Shown: positions 1 through 7,980, numbered from the stretch's first letter. The stretch: DNA of 64,000 nucleotides from Muriicola sp. Z0-33 (GCF_026126425.1 NZ_JAFMPW010000001.1:248001-312000), one strand, 5' to 3'. Notes: generated from the letters alone by a model not told the origin. Numbers and translations are program-made.

Positions 1-1
1 A

Positions 2-931
2 CAGATAAGTCCATCGCTTAAAGGTAAACTTTCAAACGGATTAACTTTAAAGGTTTGGGGGCAAGTCATCGTAGATAGAAAACTGAAAACAAACAAACCA
101 AGCTCAGCTGAATGGTATCTCAATGGAATAAAAGCTTTTATAAAATTCAATAATAATCAAGATTTAAGACTAGACCAATTGAATGTAAGTATGCTCAAAG
201 ATTTTCAAATTGAAAAAGAATCAAAAGGTCTAAAACCAAATAGCATAAGTTCAGTCCTAAGAGCTATCAGGGCAATATACAATGCAGCTATTAACGAAGA
301 TAGAATTGACGTTATTAAGAACCCTTTCCACCGCTATAAGATTCCGTCTTCAAATCAAACTAAAAAGAGGGCAATTTCGAAAGACGATTTTTTAAAAATA
401 CGCAAATTGAAATATAAAAAAGATTCTGCGTTATGGCACGCAAGAAACTATGTTATGATTATGTTTAATTGCAGGGGAATGAACTTGATAGACCTGGTAA
501 AATTAAAAAAATCAAATGTGAGACAGGATAGAATTTTTTATGGAAGAAGTAAAACAGGTGACCCATTATCAGTAAAACTCACTTCAGAGCTAAAAGAAAT
601 TCTAACTCATTATCTAACACACAAATCAGATGATGACTTTCTATTTCCAGCAAATTACGATGGTAGTACAGCAAAGTATGAGAAGTATAAAACTATTAGA
701 CGAAGAGTAAACGAAAGGCTTAAAATTATTGCTTTCGATGCAGAAATTAATCAACATTTCACAACATATACTATTCGTCATTCTTGGGCAACAATAGCAA
801 AATTTATGGGGATATCAACTGCTATTATTAGCGAAGGTCTCGGACATAGTTCCCTAAAAACAACCGAAATTTATTTAAAACGTTTTGACAACATCACCTT
901 AGATGAAGCTAACGAGCGGATTGTTGCTTAA
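2..931 (+). CDS. Tyrosine recombinase/integrase, 5' end outside window
   Basis: The frame is open from base 2, so the gene starts left of the window; the TTG at 179 is internal. The visible part has a SAM-like arm-binding region (residues about 30-105) followed by the phage-integrase catalytic domain. Catalytic residues are in order: Arg in NCRGM, Lys in GRSKTG, Arg in YTIRHSWAT, His in LGHSSLKTTE and the nucleophile Tyr in EIYLKRF. The His of the usual HxxR box is Tyr here, as is common in Bacteroidota integrases. Proteins of this family cut and rejoin DNA when conjugative or genomic-island elements integrate and excise. The coding end is intact, so the enzyme may be active. The gene-free DNA rich in inverted repeats that follows fits the end of a mobile element. 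Family assignment is secure; the element type is inference. Confidence 0.9.
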   Translation, partial: QISPSLKGKLSNGLTLKVWGQVIVDRKLKTNKPSSAEWYLNGIKAFIKFNNNQDLRLDQLNVSMLKDFQIEKESKGLKPNSISSVLRAIRAIYNAAINEDRIDVIKNPFHRYKIPSSNQTKKRAISKDDFLKIRKLKYKKDSALWHARNYVMIMFNCRGMNLIDLVKLKKSNVRQDRIFYGRSKTGDPLSVKLTSELKEILTHYLTHKSDDDFLFPANYDGSTAKYEKYKTIRRRVNERLKIIAFDAEINQHFTTYTIRHSWATIAKFMGISTAIISEGLGHSSLKTTEIYLKRFDNITLDEANERIVA

Positions 932-960
932 CAAAATCCCCCAAATCTTACCCCTAACTT

Positions 961-1034
961 TTGCGCATGGATCCTGATGGGTTTTTGTAGCGTCCCGATA
1001 GGTAAGCGTAAAGCAAAAATCCATTAGGGCGCAA
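961..1034. repeat. Long imperfect inverted repeat
   Basis: TTGCGC (961-966) pairs with GCGCAA (1029-1034). CCTGATGGGTTTTTG (973-987) pairs with CAAAAATCCATTAGG (1014-1028) with two mismatches. Six unpaired bases (967-972) sit on the left arm only, and the central loop is 26 bases. There is no T run after it, so it is not an intrinsic terminator. It lies 30 bases behind the integrase stop codon. Confidence 0.6.
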
Positions 1035-1546
1035 CCTACTTTTTTCTAGTGGATTACATTTTGAAAGTATTCCAAGTTTAGTAGCGAAGTGGATAAAGTT
1101 TGAATAGCAAGAGGGCAACGCGCTAAAGCGACGTTGCTAGTTTAAGCGATTGATGTATCTCCCTGACAATAAGCCGTTTAGCCTCTTTTTTAACGGATTA
1201 TGTAAAAAAGGTGTCTAAAAAGTTTACTGTAAAAACGCTTGAAACCCCAGTAAACATTGAAAAAATTTGCTGTAAAATTTCGAAAATCATCCCTAGAACT
1301 AGCTATACCTCGCAAGCAGATTAGTTTGGTAAGGATTTGGGCCTTGCAGCACGAAACTTTGTTTCGCTCGCTCTGTTCCTAGTAGGATAAATCTTTTTTC
1401 TTTTGCGACCATCGGGAGAAAAAGCAAGGTTGTCATGACAATGACACATCTTGAATTGCCTTTTTTATGAAAAAATTCACCATAAAATGGGTGCTGCTAA
1501 GGTTTTTTATGAAAAAGCAAGGAGGAAATAAAAACGATAAAATGTT

Positions 1547-1569
1547 AATACATTGTTTTTCAATGTATT
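1547..1569. repeat. Perfect 9-bp hairpin with T5 loop
   Basis: AATACATTG (1547-1555), loop TTTTT, CAATGTATT (1561-1569). The stem is perfect, but GTGAGAAATAACC follows, so it lacks the T run of a terminator. Function is unknown; it belongs to the cluster of inverted repeats behind the integrase gene. Confidence 0.5.
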
Positions 1570-2272
1570 GTGAGAAATAACCTTGCTTCAGCGTGTTACC
1601 CTCTTGCTTCTTCCGAACTTTTCCAAAGCCAAGCTATGGTTAATGATATATGGAAAATACAAAAAGCTTTGGCTGAATTCTTCTAGAACCTATCTAGACA
1701 ACTTTCCCTTATAAATACAGTCCCGTAAAAGCCTAATTAACGAAACTACTAAATGAGACCAGGAATGGGACTTAAACCTTTGGAAGATATTCAATTCAGA
1801 ATGTTGTCCTGTAAATCGGCCTTGAATAGAAACGCCTAAAAAACACGCTAATAATCCAAATTCCAACTTTTGTTTGTTACCTATATTATATATCTTAAAA
1901 TATTGAATATCAGTATTTAACATATAATTGGGTTATGTTACACAAATTACGGGTATCTTTGTGAAGTTAAAATTCAGAAAGCCCTAATCAGTTCAGTCTT
2001 CCAATATTCTCAATTCATTTCAGCTCTCTTCGTTTTTAAAGCAATATTGCAAAAACAATTTTAAGCTAAACGCAGGGTAGCAAGTGCGGTTGGGATACAG
2101 TTTTCACAACAAGACAAGTCTTCACAATTAGATTTTCTCCACCTACCTCAAGTTTTTTATGCTTATCCATGATTCTTAAGGCCTTAGGCTAAACAGGATT
2201 CAAAACAAAATTAGTAGCAGTATCAAAAATCCAAAATTCTCAAAACGAACAAACACCGATTTCTCAAAGACC

Positions 2273-3319
2273 TTGAGAAAGAGGGTAAACGATTACTTCA
2301 GAACAAACAACATCAGTAAGCATGCCAACAAGAGCATGGTCATAAAGACCATAGCAATGCTAACCTTGTTCTTCGCTCCATTGGTCATGATCAATATTGG
2401 CCTTGTGGGCAGTCCATGGCTACTTTTCATGCTGTACATCACAAGTGGAATAGGGATGGCGGGAATTGGCATGGGCATCATGCATGATGCCATACATGGC
2501 TCGTATTCCAAGCATCAAAAAGTAAACAAATACTTGGGCTACACCATGAACCTCATCGGTGCGAATGCTACTGTTTGGAAAATCCAACACAATGTACTGC
2601 ATCACACCTATACCAATATAGAAGGAGCGGATGATGATATAAATGCGCCCTTTTTTCTACGTTTCTCGCCCCATGCCCCAAAAAATAGGCTGCACAGGTT
2701 CCAACACTTGTATGTATGGTTCTTCTACGGTCTGTCCACAATTTCATGGGTCACCGCCAAGGATTTTATCCGACTTGTCCGCTATAGGAAGATGGGGTTC
2801 CTCGATAAAAAGAATGAATTTAGAAATCAAATAATAAAGATAGTCGGCTGGAAGCTTTTGTACTATTCCTATGCCTTGATCATACCATTGTTAATGGTGC
2901 CAATGGCTCCATGGATAATCATCTTGTCATTTCTTAGCATGCACTTTGTAACAGGCCTGCTTATAAGTATCATATTTCAAGTGGCACATATTATGCCCGG
3001 CACTGAATTTCCCCTACCGGATGCGGATGGAGTAGTTGAAGGGGATTGGTCCACTCACCAATTAGCAACCACCACAAATTTTTCACCTAAAAGCCGTTTT
3101 TTTTCATGGTTGATAGGAGGATTAAACTACCAGATAGAACATCACCTGCTGCCAAATATCTGTCATATACATTATAAAAATCTGTCCAGTATAGTAGCGG
3201 ATACGGCCAGGGAATTCGGGATGCCCTATCAAACAAAACGGACATTTGCCGCTGCGATTATGGGTCATATCGGAATTTTGCGCAGATTGGGGAAAGTGCG
3301 GCCCATTCCCATACAATAA
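2273..3319 (+). CDS. Membrane fatty acid desaturase (front-end/acyl-CoA type)
   Basis: Integral membrane di-iron desaturase that puts double bonds into acyl chains. All three histidine boxes are visible: HDAIH (residues 71-75), HNVLHH (106-111) and QIEHH (287-291). The last box begins with Gln, the mark of delta-5/delta-6 'front-end' desaturases. Hydrophobic stretches lie near residues 26-68 and 198-238. The start given is a TTG. The frame stays open upstream to a stop at 2177, and that part (PKFSKRTNTDFSKTLRKR) resembles the usual N-terminus of this family. The true start is therefore probably near 2200-2225, although no ATG, GTG or TTG is found there; an ATC lies at 2222. The gene stands alone, 87 bases before a cold-shock gene. 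It probably adjusts membrane fluidity, perhaps in the cold. The fold is certain; the regiospecificity is not. Confidence 0.85.
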   Translation: MRKRVNDYFRTNNISKHANKSMVIKTIAMLTLFFAPLVMINIGLVGSPWLLFMLYITSGIGMAGIGMGIMHDAIHGSYSKHQKVNKYLGYTMNLIGANATVWKIQHNVLHHTYTNIEGADDDINAPFFLRFSPHAPKNRLHRFQHLYVWFFYGLSTISWVTAKDFIRLVRYRKMGFLDKKNEFRNQIIKIVGWKLLYYSYALIIPLLMVPMAPWIIILSFLSMHFVTGLLISIIFQVAHIMPGTEFPLPDADGVVEGDWSTHQLATTTNFSPKSRFFSWLIGGLNYQIEHHLLPNICHIHYKNLSSIVADTAREFGMPYQTKRTFAAAIMGHIGILRRLGKVRPIPIQ

Positions 3320-3406
3320 GGGTCCAATTTGAATAACAAAAAAGTAAATAAAATGAGTATTATAAAGCAAGTATTAAATAAAATAGTAAACAATAAATAT
3401 AAAGTA

Positions 3407-3598
3407 ATGAAAGAAGGAACAGTAAAATTTTTCAATAGCGCCAAAGGTTTTGGCTTTATCAAACCCGTAGATTCCGATGAGGACGTCTTTGTACACCAAA
3501 GTGGTCTAGTAGATGAAATCCGTGAGGATGATAAGGTGAAATTTACGTTAGAAAGAGGCGAAAAGGGAATGAACGCGGTAAATGTGGAATTGGCCTAA
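3407..3598 (+). CDS. Cold-shock domain protein
   Basis: A 63-residue CspA-type protein, the normal size for the family. RNP1 is seen as KGFGFI and RNP2 as DVFVHQ; together they form the single-strand nucleic-acid binding face of a five-stranded barrel. The frame is open further upstream to 3329, but the family begins at MKEGTVKFF, so the ATG at 3407 is chosen. The earlier AT-rich stretch is then a leader, common for csp mRNAs. It acts as an RNA chaperone that melts structure in mRNA. The desaturase in front of it suggests a shared cold or membrane-stress theme. A perfect palindromic terminator follows at 3624. Confidence 0.93.
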   Translation: MKEGTVKFFNSAKGFGFIKPVDSDEDVFVHQSGLVDEIREDDKVKFTLERGEKGMNAVNVELA

Positions 3599-3623
3599 AA
3601 AACCTCTAATTTTCGTATCAGTT

Positions 3624-3651
3624 AAAATGCCATCTTTAAAGATGGCATTTT
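3624..3651 (+). terminator. Intrinsic terminator after the cold-shock gene
   Basis: A perfect 28-base palindrome: AAAATGCCATCTTT followed directly by AAAGATGGCATTTT, 26 bases after the csp stop codon. The A and T flanks would let it work in both directions. Confidence 0.8.
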
Positions 3652-3800
3652 ACATCTTGTTTGTTTTCTTTATCAGTAACCGCAACTAACCATCGATTGT
3701 TGCCTATCTAGATTTAAAAATAAGCGAAATATCCGGATAGCAGGAGGGTACTTGAACCTAAACTCTAACAGTTAAACTGCCTTTTAAAGACATCAAGAAA

Positions 3801-4139
3801 ATGATTCGTACAATGCTATTCTTTATATCTCTTATCCCATTGGCCATCTTCCCTCCCCAAGGAACAAGCCAAATAAAAAAAATAGAAGGGGTCTTTCTTG
3901 GGCGTGTTGAGGATGGATATTCATTTTGTGGGAAAACAGCATTGGGTATGGAAGAAATAGTTGTCTTCGATGAGATTCTATCGGTTATACTTGAAAAGTA
4001 TCCACTACATGAGGATAAACACATTGGAGAAAATTTTATCATCTCGTTTATTGAGAATGTTCGTGTTTGGGAAGATGATATCAAGGAAACATCCACAGTG
4101 ATTCGCTTACAAAAGCTTGCGCCAGGGCAACATCTTTAA
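3801..4139 (+). CDS. Small exported protein of unknown function
   Basis: A 112-residue protein that I do not recognise. Residues 1-23 look like a signal peptide: MIRTM, then a hydrophobic run, then SLIPLAIFPPQG, with cleavage likely after the TS of GTSQ. The mature part is acidic and amphipathic, with one Cys in SFCGK. The body (GVFLGRVEDGYSFCGK, then FDEILSVILEKYPL) could form a small mixed alpha/beta domain. It stands alone between the csp terminator and the convergent SPFH operon. No strong ribosome-binding site is seen, which is normal for Bacteroidota. Coding status rests on the signal peptide and frame length, so it is moderately sure. Confidence 0.55.
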   Translation: MIRTMLFFISLIPLAIFPPQGTSQIKKIEGVFLGRVEDGYSFCGKTALGMEEIVVFDEILSVILEKYPLHEDKHIGENFIISFIENVRVWEDDIKETSTVIRLQKLAPGQHL

Positions 4140-4374
4140 AAGTGATGTTTCCGAAGTTTGGGGCATTAACCAAAATTTTTAGTGCTAACCATGGTTGATC
4201 CATCAACTTTTTCACCCTATATCGCGAAGTTCAGAGGTTTTAAAGTCTTACCAATAGTCGATTCAATAAAATCACTAGGTTTTAAATGATACGTGTTGTG
4301 GCATGCTTACAGATAGCATTTCGTATCCAATAATAATTGAATCCCATGGTTGCTTCCTTGTGTTGTTAAGTCAT

Positions 4375-4632
4375 TCATACATTGAAGAATAAAAATACCA
4401 CAATGGTCAAGGAAGCTGAAAGGAAGAAAGTAGTTGAACTGAAAGTGCCATTCAGCCAGTTGTGCGCTAGTTTGCCTATAAGCTTCATGGAGTGGTCGCC
4501 ATAGTAATTATATTGGTATTTTTCAATCATATGATATCTATATAGCCCTCTAATGATGCCCAATGTCAAGTGAATAAACAATAGCATCGTAATCATGGAT
4601 CCTGCATTCAAATCCAAAGACATTCTCATCAT
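4375..4632 (-). CDS. Small membrane protein coupled to a prohibitin gene
   Basis: An 85-residue protein with two likely membrane helices, at about residues 12-30 (MITMLLFIHLTLGII) and 62-83 (a hydrophobic stretch ending in VVFLFF). Between them is a polar, Tyr- and His-rich loop (YRYHMIEKYQYNYYGDHS). Its ATG overlaps the stop codon of the upstream prohibitin gene by one base (TAATG), so the two should be translated together. SPFH proteins often work with small membrane partners, so this may be an accessory subunit of the prohibitin assembly. I do not recognise the family. Confidence 0.6.
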   Translation of the reverse strand: MMRMSLDLNAGSMITMLLFIHLTLGIIRGLYRYHMIEKYQYNYYGDHSMKLIGKLAHNWLNGTFSSTTFFLSASLTIVVFLFFNV

Positions 4633-5477
4633 TAGTTTTTAATTGCATCACCTACCCCAATAAATGGAATTGCGCCTGCACCTGTTACCTCAGGTAAAAT
4701 CCCGTTCCATTTTTCTATGGCCTTAAGATTTGCTTCGATCTTCCTGAGTTCAATCAGGTCCGGTGAAATATTCATTTTTTGTAACCGTAATGCCTCGGCC
4801 TCGGCTGTTGCCGCAGCTATGGTCTGCTCTGCTTCGACTTTTATCCTGTCCAGGTCTCTCTTTGCCTTCAATGCATTTTGCTCAGCAGTCTGCTTTGCCT
4901 CAATGGCATCGGTAAAGGTTTGGGAAAAACTAAATGAGATAATCGAAAAAGCGTCAACCGCTATGTTCGATGCCAGCAATCTCGAAGTGAGCGCTTGTTG
5001 CATTTCGGTACTCACGGCCGGCCTCTTGGTAATCAATTCCTCGGCAGTATATCTGGCAGACACCGCTTTCATTACCTCTTGAATGGCGGGGTCAATAATA
5101 CGTTCTTTGAATTCCACACCTATAGTTTGATATACCAAATTTGCTTTATCGGGTATGATGTGATAATTGAGGGCCACGGATAAATCCACATCCTGCAAAT
5201 CGGAGGATGAAGAAGCTGCATCTGTCATTGCTTTTTGAATTTTTACATCCATTAAAATGACGGTCTGCACTATTGGTATTTTGAAGTGGATTCCTTCATT
5301 CAACACTTTGTCCTGTACGGCGCCAAAATTCTGGACAACTCCTCGCTCACCCGCACCAATCTGAACCCATGGTTTAAATGCAAAAAGCAATACCACCAAT
5401 ATGGCAATAATGATTAGATTTCTCTTTTGCCCTTTTTTCAATACATTTTTCAGCTCACCCATAGGGTTATTATCCAT
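4632..5477 (-). CDS. Prohibitin-family SPFH membrane protein
   Basis: A 281-residue SPFH/Band 7 protein. A short cytoplasmic N-terminus is followed by one membrane helix at about residues 20-36 (LIIIAILVVLLFAF). The SPFH domain starts at GAGERGVVQNFG and runs to about residue 210. A coiled coil rich in Ala, Glu and Lys follows (AKQTAEQNALKAKRDL and onward to about 245). This order matches mitochondrial and bacterial prohibitins, which form ring-like membrane scaffolds and regulate membrane proteases. The gene is translationally coupled to an 85-residue membrane protein behind it. A second prohibitin-like gene stands at 11.9 kb. The family call is firm; the client proteins are unknown. Confidence 0.9.
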   Translation of the reverse strand: MDNNPMGELKNVLKKGQKRNLIIIAILVVLLFAFKPWVQIGAGERGVVQNFGAVQDKVLNEGIHFKIPIVQTVILMDVKIQKAMTDAASSSSDLQDVDLSVALNYHIIPDKANLVYQTIGVEFKERIIDPAIQEVMKAVSARYTAEELITKRPAVSTEMQQALTSRLLASNIAVDAFSIISFSFSQTFTDAIEAKQTAEQNALKAKRDLDRIKVEAEQTIAAATAEAEALRLQKMNISPDLIELRKIEANLKAIEKWNGILPEVTGAGAIPFIGVGDAIKN

Positions 5478-5495
5478 AATAATCAGGTTTAACTA

Positions 5496-5503
5496 TAAAG
5501 ATA
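5496..5503 (-). promoter_or_regulatory. -7 promoter box of the prohibitin operon
   Basis: On the minus strand the box reads TATCTTTA, one base off the TAnnTTTG consensus, 19 bases before the ATG. No clear -33 TTTG is seen at the right distance, so this is tentative. The same octamer serves the small gene at 5962. Confidence 0.4.
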
Positions 5504-5858
5504 GGATTTCACGTATCCAAGCATGTTGTACTAATCCAAGACAATCTTACATAAATCACACATTGTAAAGTGGGGATATGACGCTATTCGTCTTGAGTCT
5601 AGCTCCTTAAAGGTTTGTTGCTTTAAAAAAGAAGTGATTTCAGTATAAAAGAAAGCATTGGACCATTTGCCCATAGTGGAAGACTATTTTAAACCCAAAG
5701 GGCATTTTAAGCTCCAACAAGACGCCCTAAGAATGGGTAACAGCTATATGGGTTTATAGCACTTTTGGAGGGTTTTATCGGCAGGTCGACAATGTCAAGA
5801 TTTTAGGTTATAAAATAGCTCTTACTGCCCATTTTATATGTCTTAGCATCATGTTAAA
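5504..5858. other. Intergenic stretch with no recognised content
   Basis: Between the promoter of the leftward prohibitin operon and the rightward promoter at 5859 I see no coding frame, hairpin or repeat that I can support. Confidence 0.4.
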
Positions 5859-5893
5859 TTTGCCCTAATAGCGTAACATTTCGACTATCTTTA
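5859..5893 (+). promoter_or_regulatory. Promoter of a 40-residue small gene
   Basis: TTTG at 5859-5862, a 23-base spacer, then TATCTTTA at 5886-5893 (7 of 8 with TAnnTTTG). This gives a start near 5900 and a leader of about 60 bases before the ATG at 5962. Confidence 0.5.
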
Positions 5894-5961
5894 CGTCTTA
5901 TTATATGTGTAGATAAGGATGCGTATTGCACCCATCGCAACAAGTAAATCGAGAAGGAATA

Positions 5962-6084
5962 ATGAAGCAGACAAAAAAAGGAACTCAAGACAGTAATATC
6001 ATTATTGACAGGCCATTGTCCCGTCATGATAGTTGGAAAAATCACCGTAGGCATAGTGCCTTAAAATTAATACGGTTTTCCTAG
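5962..6084 (+). CDS. Small basic protein, 40 residues, own promoter and terminator
   Basis: ATG at 5962 stands five bases behind the purine-rich GAGAAGGA, an unusually good ribosome-binding site for this phylum. The product is 40 residues long and rich in Lys, Arg and His (MKQTKKGTQDSN near the start, HRRHSALKLIRFS at the end), with no membrane segment. A Bacteroidota-type promoter lies at 5859-5893 and an intrinsic terminator starts 14 bases after the stop codon, so it is a complete one-gene unit. I do not recognise the family. A role in binding RNA or DNA would fit its charge but is only a guess. The transcript could also be a non-coding RNA. Confidence 0.5.
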   Translation: MKQTKKGTQDSNIIIDRPLSRHDSWKNHRRHSALKLIRFS

Positions 6085-6097
6085 TGACCAGGAATTT

Positions 6098-6122
6098 AAA
6101 GAGGGCTTTCGCCCTCTTTTTT
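6098..6122 (+). terminator. Intrinsic terminator of the 40-residue gene
   Basis: AAAGAGGGC (6098-6106), loop TTTC, GCCCTCTTT (6111-6119), then more T to 6122. It is a classic strong hairpin with a T run. Confidence 0.85.
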
Positions 6123-6242
6123 ATTTCGTATTATGAAATAATTATTATCCAACAAACGTTTTTTGGTTCTAATTGGGAGATCAATCCAAGGGTTGTGCAA
6201 ATAATAGTTGAATTTGTATTTTCATTTAGTGGGTCCGCACGT

Positions 6243-6917
6243 CTAAGTTATGGGCCCATAAATAGCATATTCCTTTTCTTTTTCAATGGCCCAAACCACA
6301 TTGCCGTAATCAAAATGCCAATATTCCTTCAAGTCACACACAAAATCTTCGTCTTCGAATAGACCAATCATCAAAGACCTATTTTTTTTGGCTTTAGCAC
6401 TAATATCCGGATGGTAGGGATAACACTTTTTTGAAAGGTCGATTTCCAAACCGTTGTTGGTTCCAAAATCCATCACACCGTCTTCAAGTTTGTCATAAAT
6501 CAAGGCATCTACCGCTCCGCCTGTCGCATGCATGGACATGGTCGGGGGAGCGATAAAATAGCTTATAGCTTCTTTGATTTCACTTTTCGATTTTTCGGGA
6601 TGTTTTTTGTGGTAGTATGCAAATTTGGATTCCCATAAAAGTTTTTGATGTTCGTAAGATCTCCAAGCAGAACGAACAATCAAAATTTTATTTTGCCTAT
6701 CCAATTGTTTACTGATCCGGCCAATTTTTTCAATCATATCTTCTCTGATCAAATATTGATAATCTTCCAAAATGGATGGCTCAAAAATCAAATTTAAATT
6801 CGTGTCCATCAAACTCACTAGTGGTGAATGATTTTCTCGAATCCAAATCGAGGGGACTAAAAGTTTATGCTGAAGGTCTTTTGTCTCGACCGCGTCACAG
6901 TATGCTTGCACATTCAT
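6243..6917 (-). CDS. VanX-like D-Ala-D-Ala dipeptidase (peptidase M15D)
   Basis: About 224 residues from the ATG at 6917; a TTG at 6956 is also in frame. The zinc site of the M15 family is complete: SMHATGGAVD supplies His130 and Asp137, and EYWHFDYG supplies the catalytic Glu198 and His201. An Arg-rich strand (VRSAWRSYEHQ, about 81-91) corresponds to the substrate-binding Arg of VanX. No signal peptide is seen, so the enzyme acts in the cytoplasm, where VanX/DdpX enzymes split D-Ala-D-Ala taken up or made from peptidoglycan. It overlaps the end of the racemase gene by 23 bases and is the last gene of a three-gene set with a DUF1611 protein. There is no vanH, vanA or vanS-like gene nearby, so nutrition or wall recycling is more likely than vancomycin resistance. 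Confidence 0.85.
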   Translation of the reverse strand: MNVQAYCDAVETKDLQHKLLVPSIWIRENHSPLVSLMDTNLNLIFEPSILEDYQYLIREDMIEKIGRISKQLDRQNKILIVRSAWRSYEHQKLLWESKFAYYHKKHPEKSKSEIKEAISYFIAPPTMSMHATGGAVDALIYDKLEDGVMDFGTNNGLEIDLSKKCYPYHPDISAKAKKNRSLMIGLFEDEDFVCDLKEYWHFDYGNVVWAIEKEKEYAIYGPIT

Positions 6918-7980
6918 ATAGGTTGATCGTGTTTTTTGAAATGTTTGGGGTGCCAAATGCCCTTAATAGCGCACAATAATTGAGGTCGAAGGCTACAGTA
7001 TCGCCCACTTTTAAACTTGTTTCGGTATTATCTATCAACATATGATCACTACTAGCCCCCAACACAATTATTTTTTGTTTTGGAGTAATTCCTGAAACTA
7101 TGACGTCCTGCGTTCCAATTGCGAGAACGGCCCTATCCATCAAGCCTTTATTCTCAAACTTTGGAGTGTCACCATTCGCGTTTTGACATGCTTCCCCATA
7201 AGGTTGTGATGGTTTTCGTTTTGCTTCGATAACCTCGGCCATTAGAGTGAAGATATCGGTAAAAAGTCCTGGTATCGGTTTTCTACAAAGTGCTTCCCTA
7301 CCTAAAAAAATAGATTCGCCCAATCGTAAGCTATTTATTCTGCCCACATCTTTTGAAGAGGTAAACCAGTTGTAATTTGCAGAGTTTCCGCCGGAGATCA
7401 TTGCCAGGGTAATTTTAAATTTTTCTTCCAAACGCATAGCTATTGACGACAATACGTTCATTTTATTTGCATCAGGGCTTATTCCGCCAAAGCATGCAAG
7501 ATTCGTTCCTATACCTACCAAGGCCAGGCCTTCCAATTTTAGCACCTCTTTTACAATGGCATTCATTTCCGAAGGCATAATCCCTTCCCGTAAGTCTCCA
7601 AGCTCCACCATAAGAACAACCTTATGTATGATATGGTTTCTTGAGGCATATTCCGAGAGTTTCTTTAGAACTTCCAATTCAGAATTTAGACTTATGTGGG
7701 TATGGATAATTACCTCTTCCACTTGACTGAGCGCAGGTGTTCTGAGTAACAGGTATTGTGCCCGTATACCCGCTTTTCGCATTTTTATAATATTCGAAAT
7801 TCTAGAGTCTGCAAGAATTTCAATGCCATTCTTGACCAAGATGTCAGCAATTATTGGATTCCCTCCGATCACTTTGGTGACCCCTATTACATTAATTCCC
7901 TTAGCACCATACAGTGTTTTCAACTGTTGCACGTTGTGGGCGATTTTTTCCAAATCTATATCTATCCTAGGTAGTTTCAA
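6895..7980 (-). CDS. Fold-III PLP amino-acid racemase (alanine/ornithine racemase type)
   Basis: About 361 residues. The N-terminal TIM barrel of the alanine racemase fold begins at LPRIDIDLEKIAHN. The PLP lysine is Lys36 in INVIGVTKVIGG. SGGNSANYNW and INSLRLGESIFLG match the phosphate-binding and loop motifs of the ornithine racemase (Orr) / YhfX branch rather than classical Alr. The start is TTG, which overlaps the DUF1611 stop codon (TTGA), so translation is coupled. The enzyme should interconvert L and D forms of a free amino acid; Orn, Lys, Ser or Glu cannot be told apart by eye. With a D-dipeptidase behind it and DUF1611 before it, a D-amino-acid salvage role is inferred. Confidence 0.82.
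   Translation of the reverse strand: MKLPRIDIDLEKIAHNVQQLKTLYGAKGINVIGVTKVIGGNPIIADILVKNGIEILADSRISNIIKMRKAGIRAQYLLLRTPALSQVEEVIIHTHISLNSELEVLKKLSEYASRNHIIHKVVLMVELGDLREGIMPSEMNAIVKEVLKLEGLALVGIGTNLACFGGISPDANKMNVLSSIAMRLEEKFKITLAMISGGNSANYNWFTSSKDVGRINSLRLGESIFLGREALCRKPIPGLFTDIFTLMAEVIEAKRKPSQPYGEACQNANGDTPKFENKGLMDRAVLAIGTQDVIVSGITPKQKIIVLGASSDHMLIDNTETSLKVGDTVAFDLNYCALLRAFGTPNISKNTINLYECASIL

Larger units (their letters stand above)
932..2220. other. Gene-free stretch rich in inverted repeats after the integrase
   Basis: No convincing coding frame is present. The first 640 bases carry a series of inverted repeats: an imperfect long one at 961-1034, a compact hairpin at 1115-1137 (GCAACG-CGC / GCG-A-CGTTGC), CGAAAC-TTT-GTTTCG at 1352-1366, the 12-bp palindrome TTGTCATGACAA at 1430-1441, and a 9-bp hairpin at 1547-1569. 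The 14-mer TTTTTTATGAAAAA occurs twice (1461-1474 and 1503-1516). Such clustering after an integrase gene suggests a transfer origin, recombination site or structured RNA of a mobile element, but no known motif was recognised. Bases 1640-2200 show nothing clear. Confidence 0.5.

Noticed and set aside
1690-1923. 77-codon minus-strand frame in the gene-free stretch
   Set aside because: No recognisable domain, no promoter box, and composition like the surrounding non-coding DNA.
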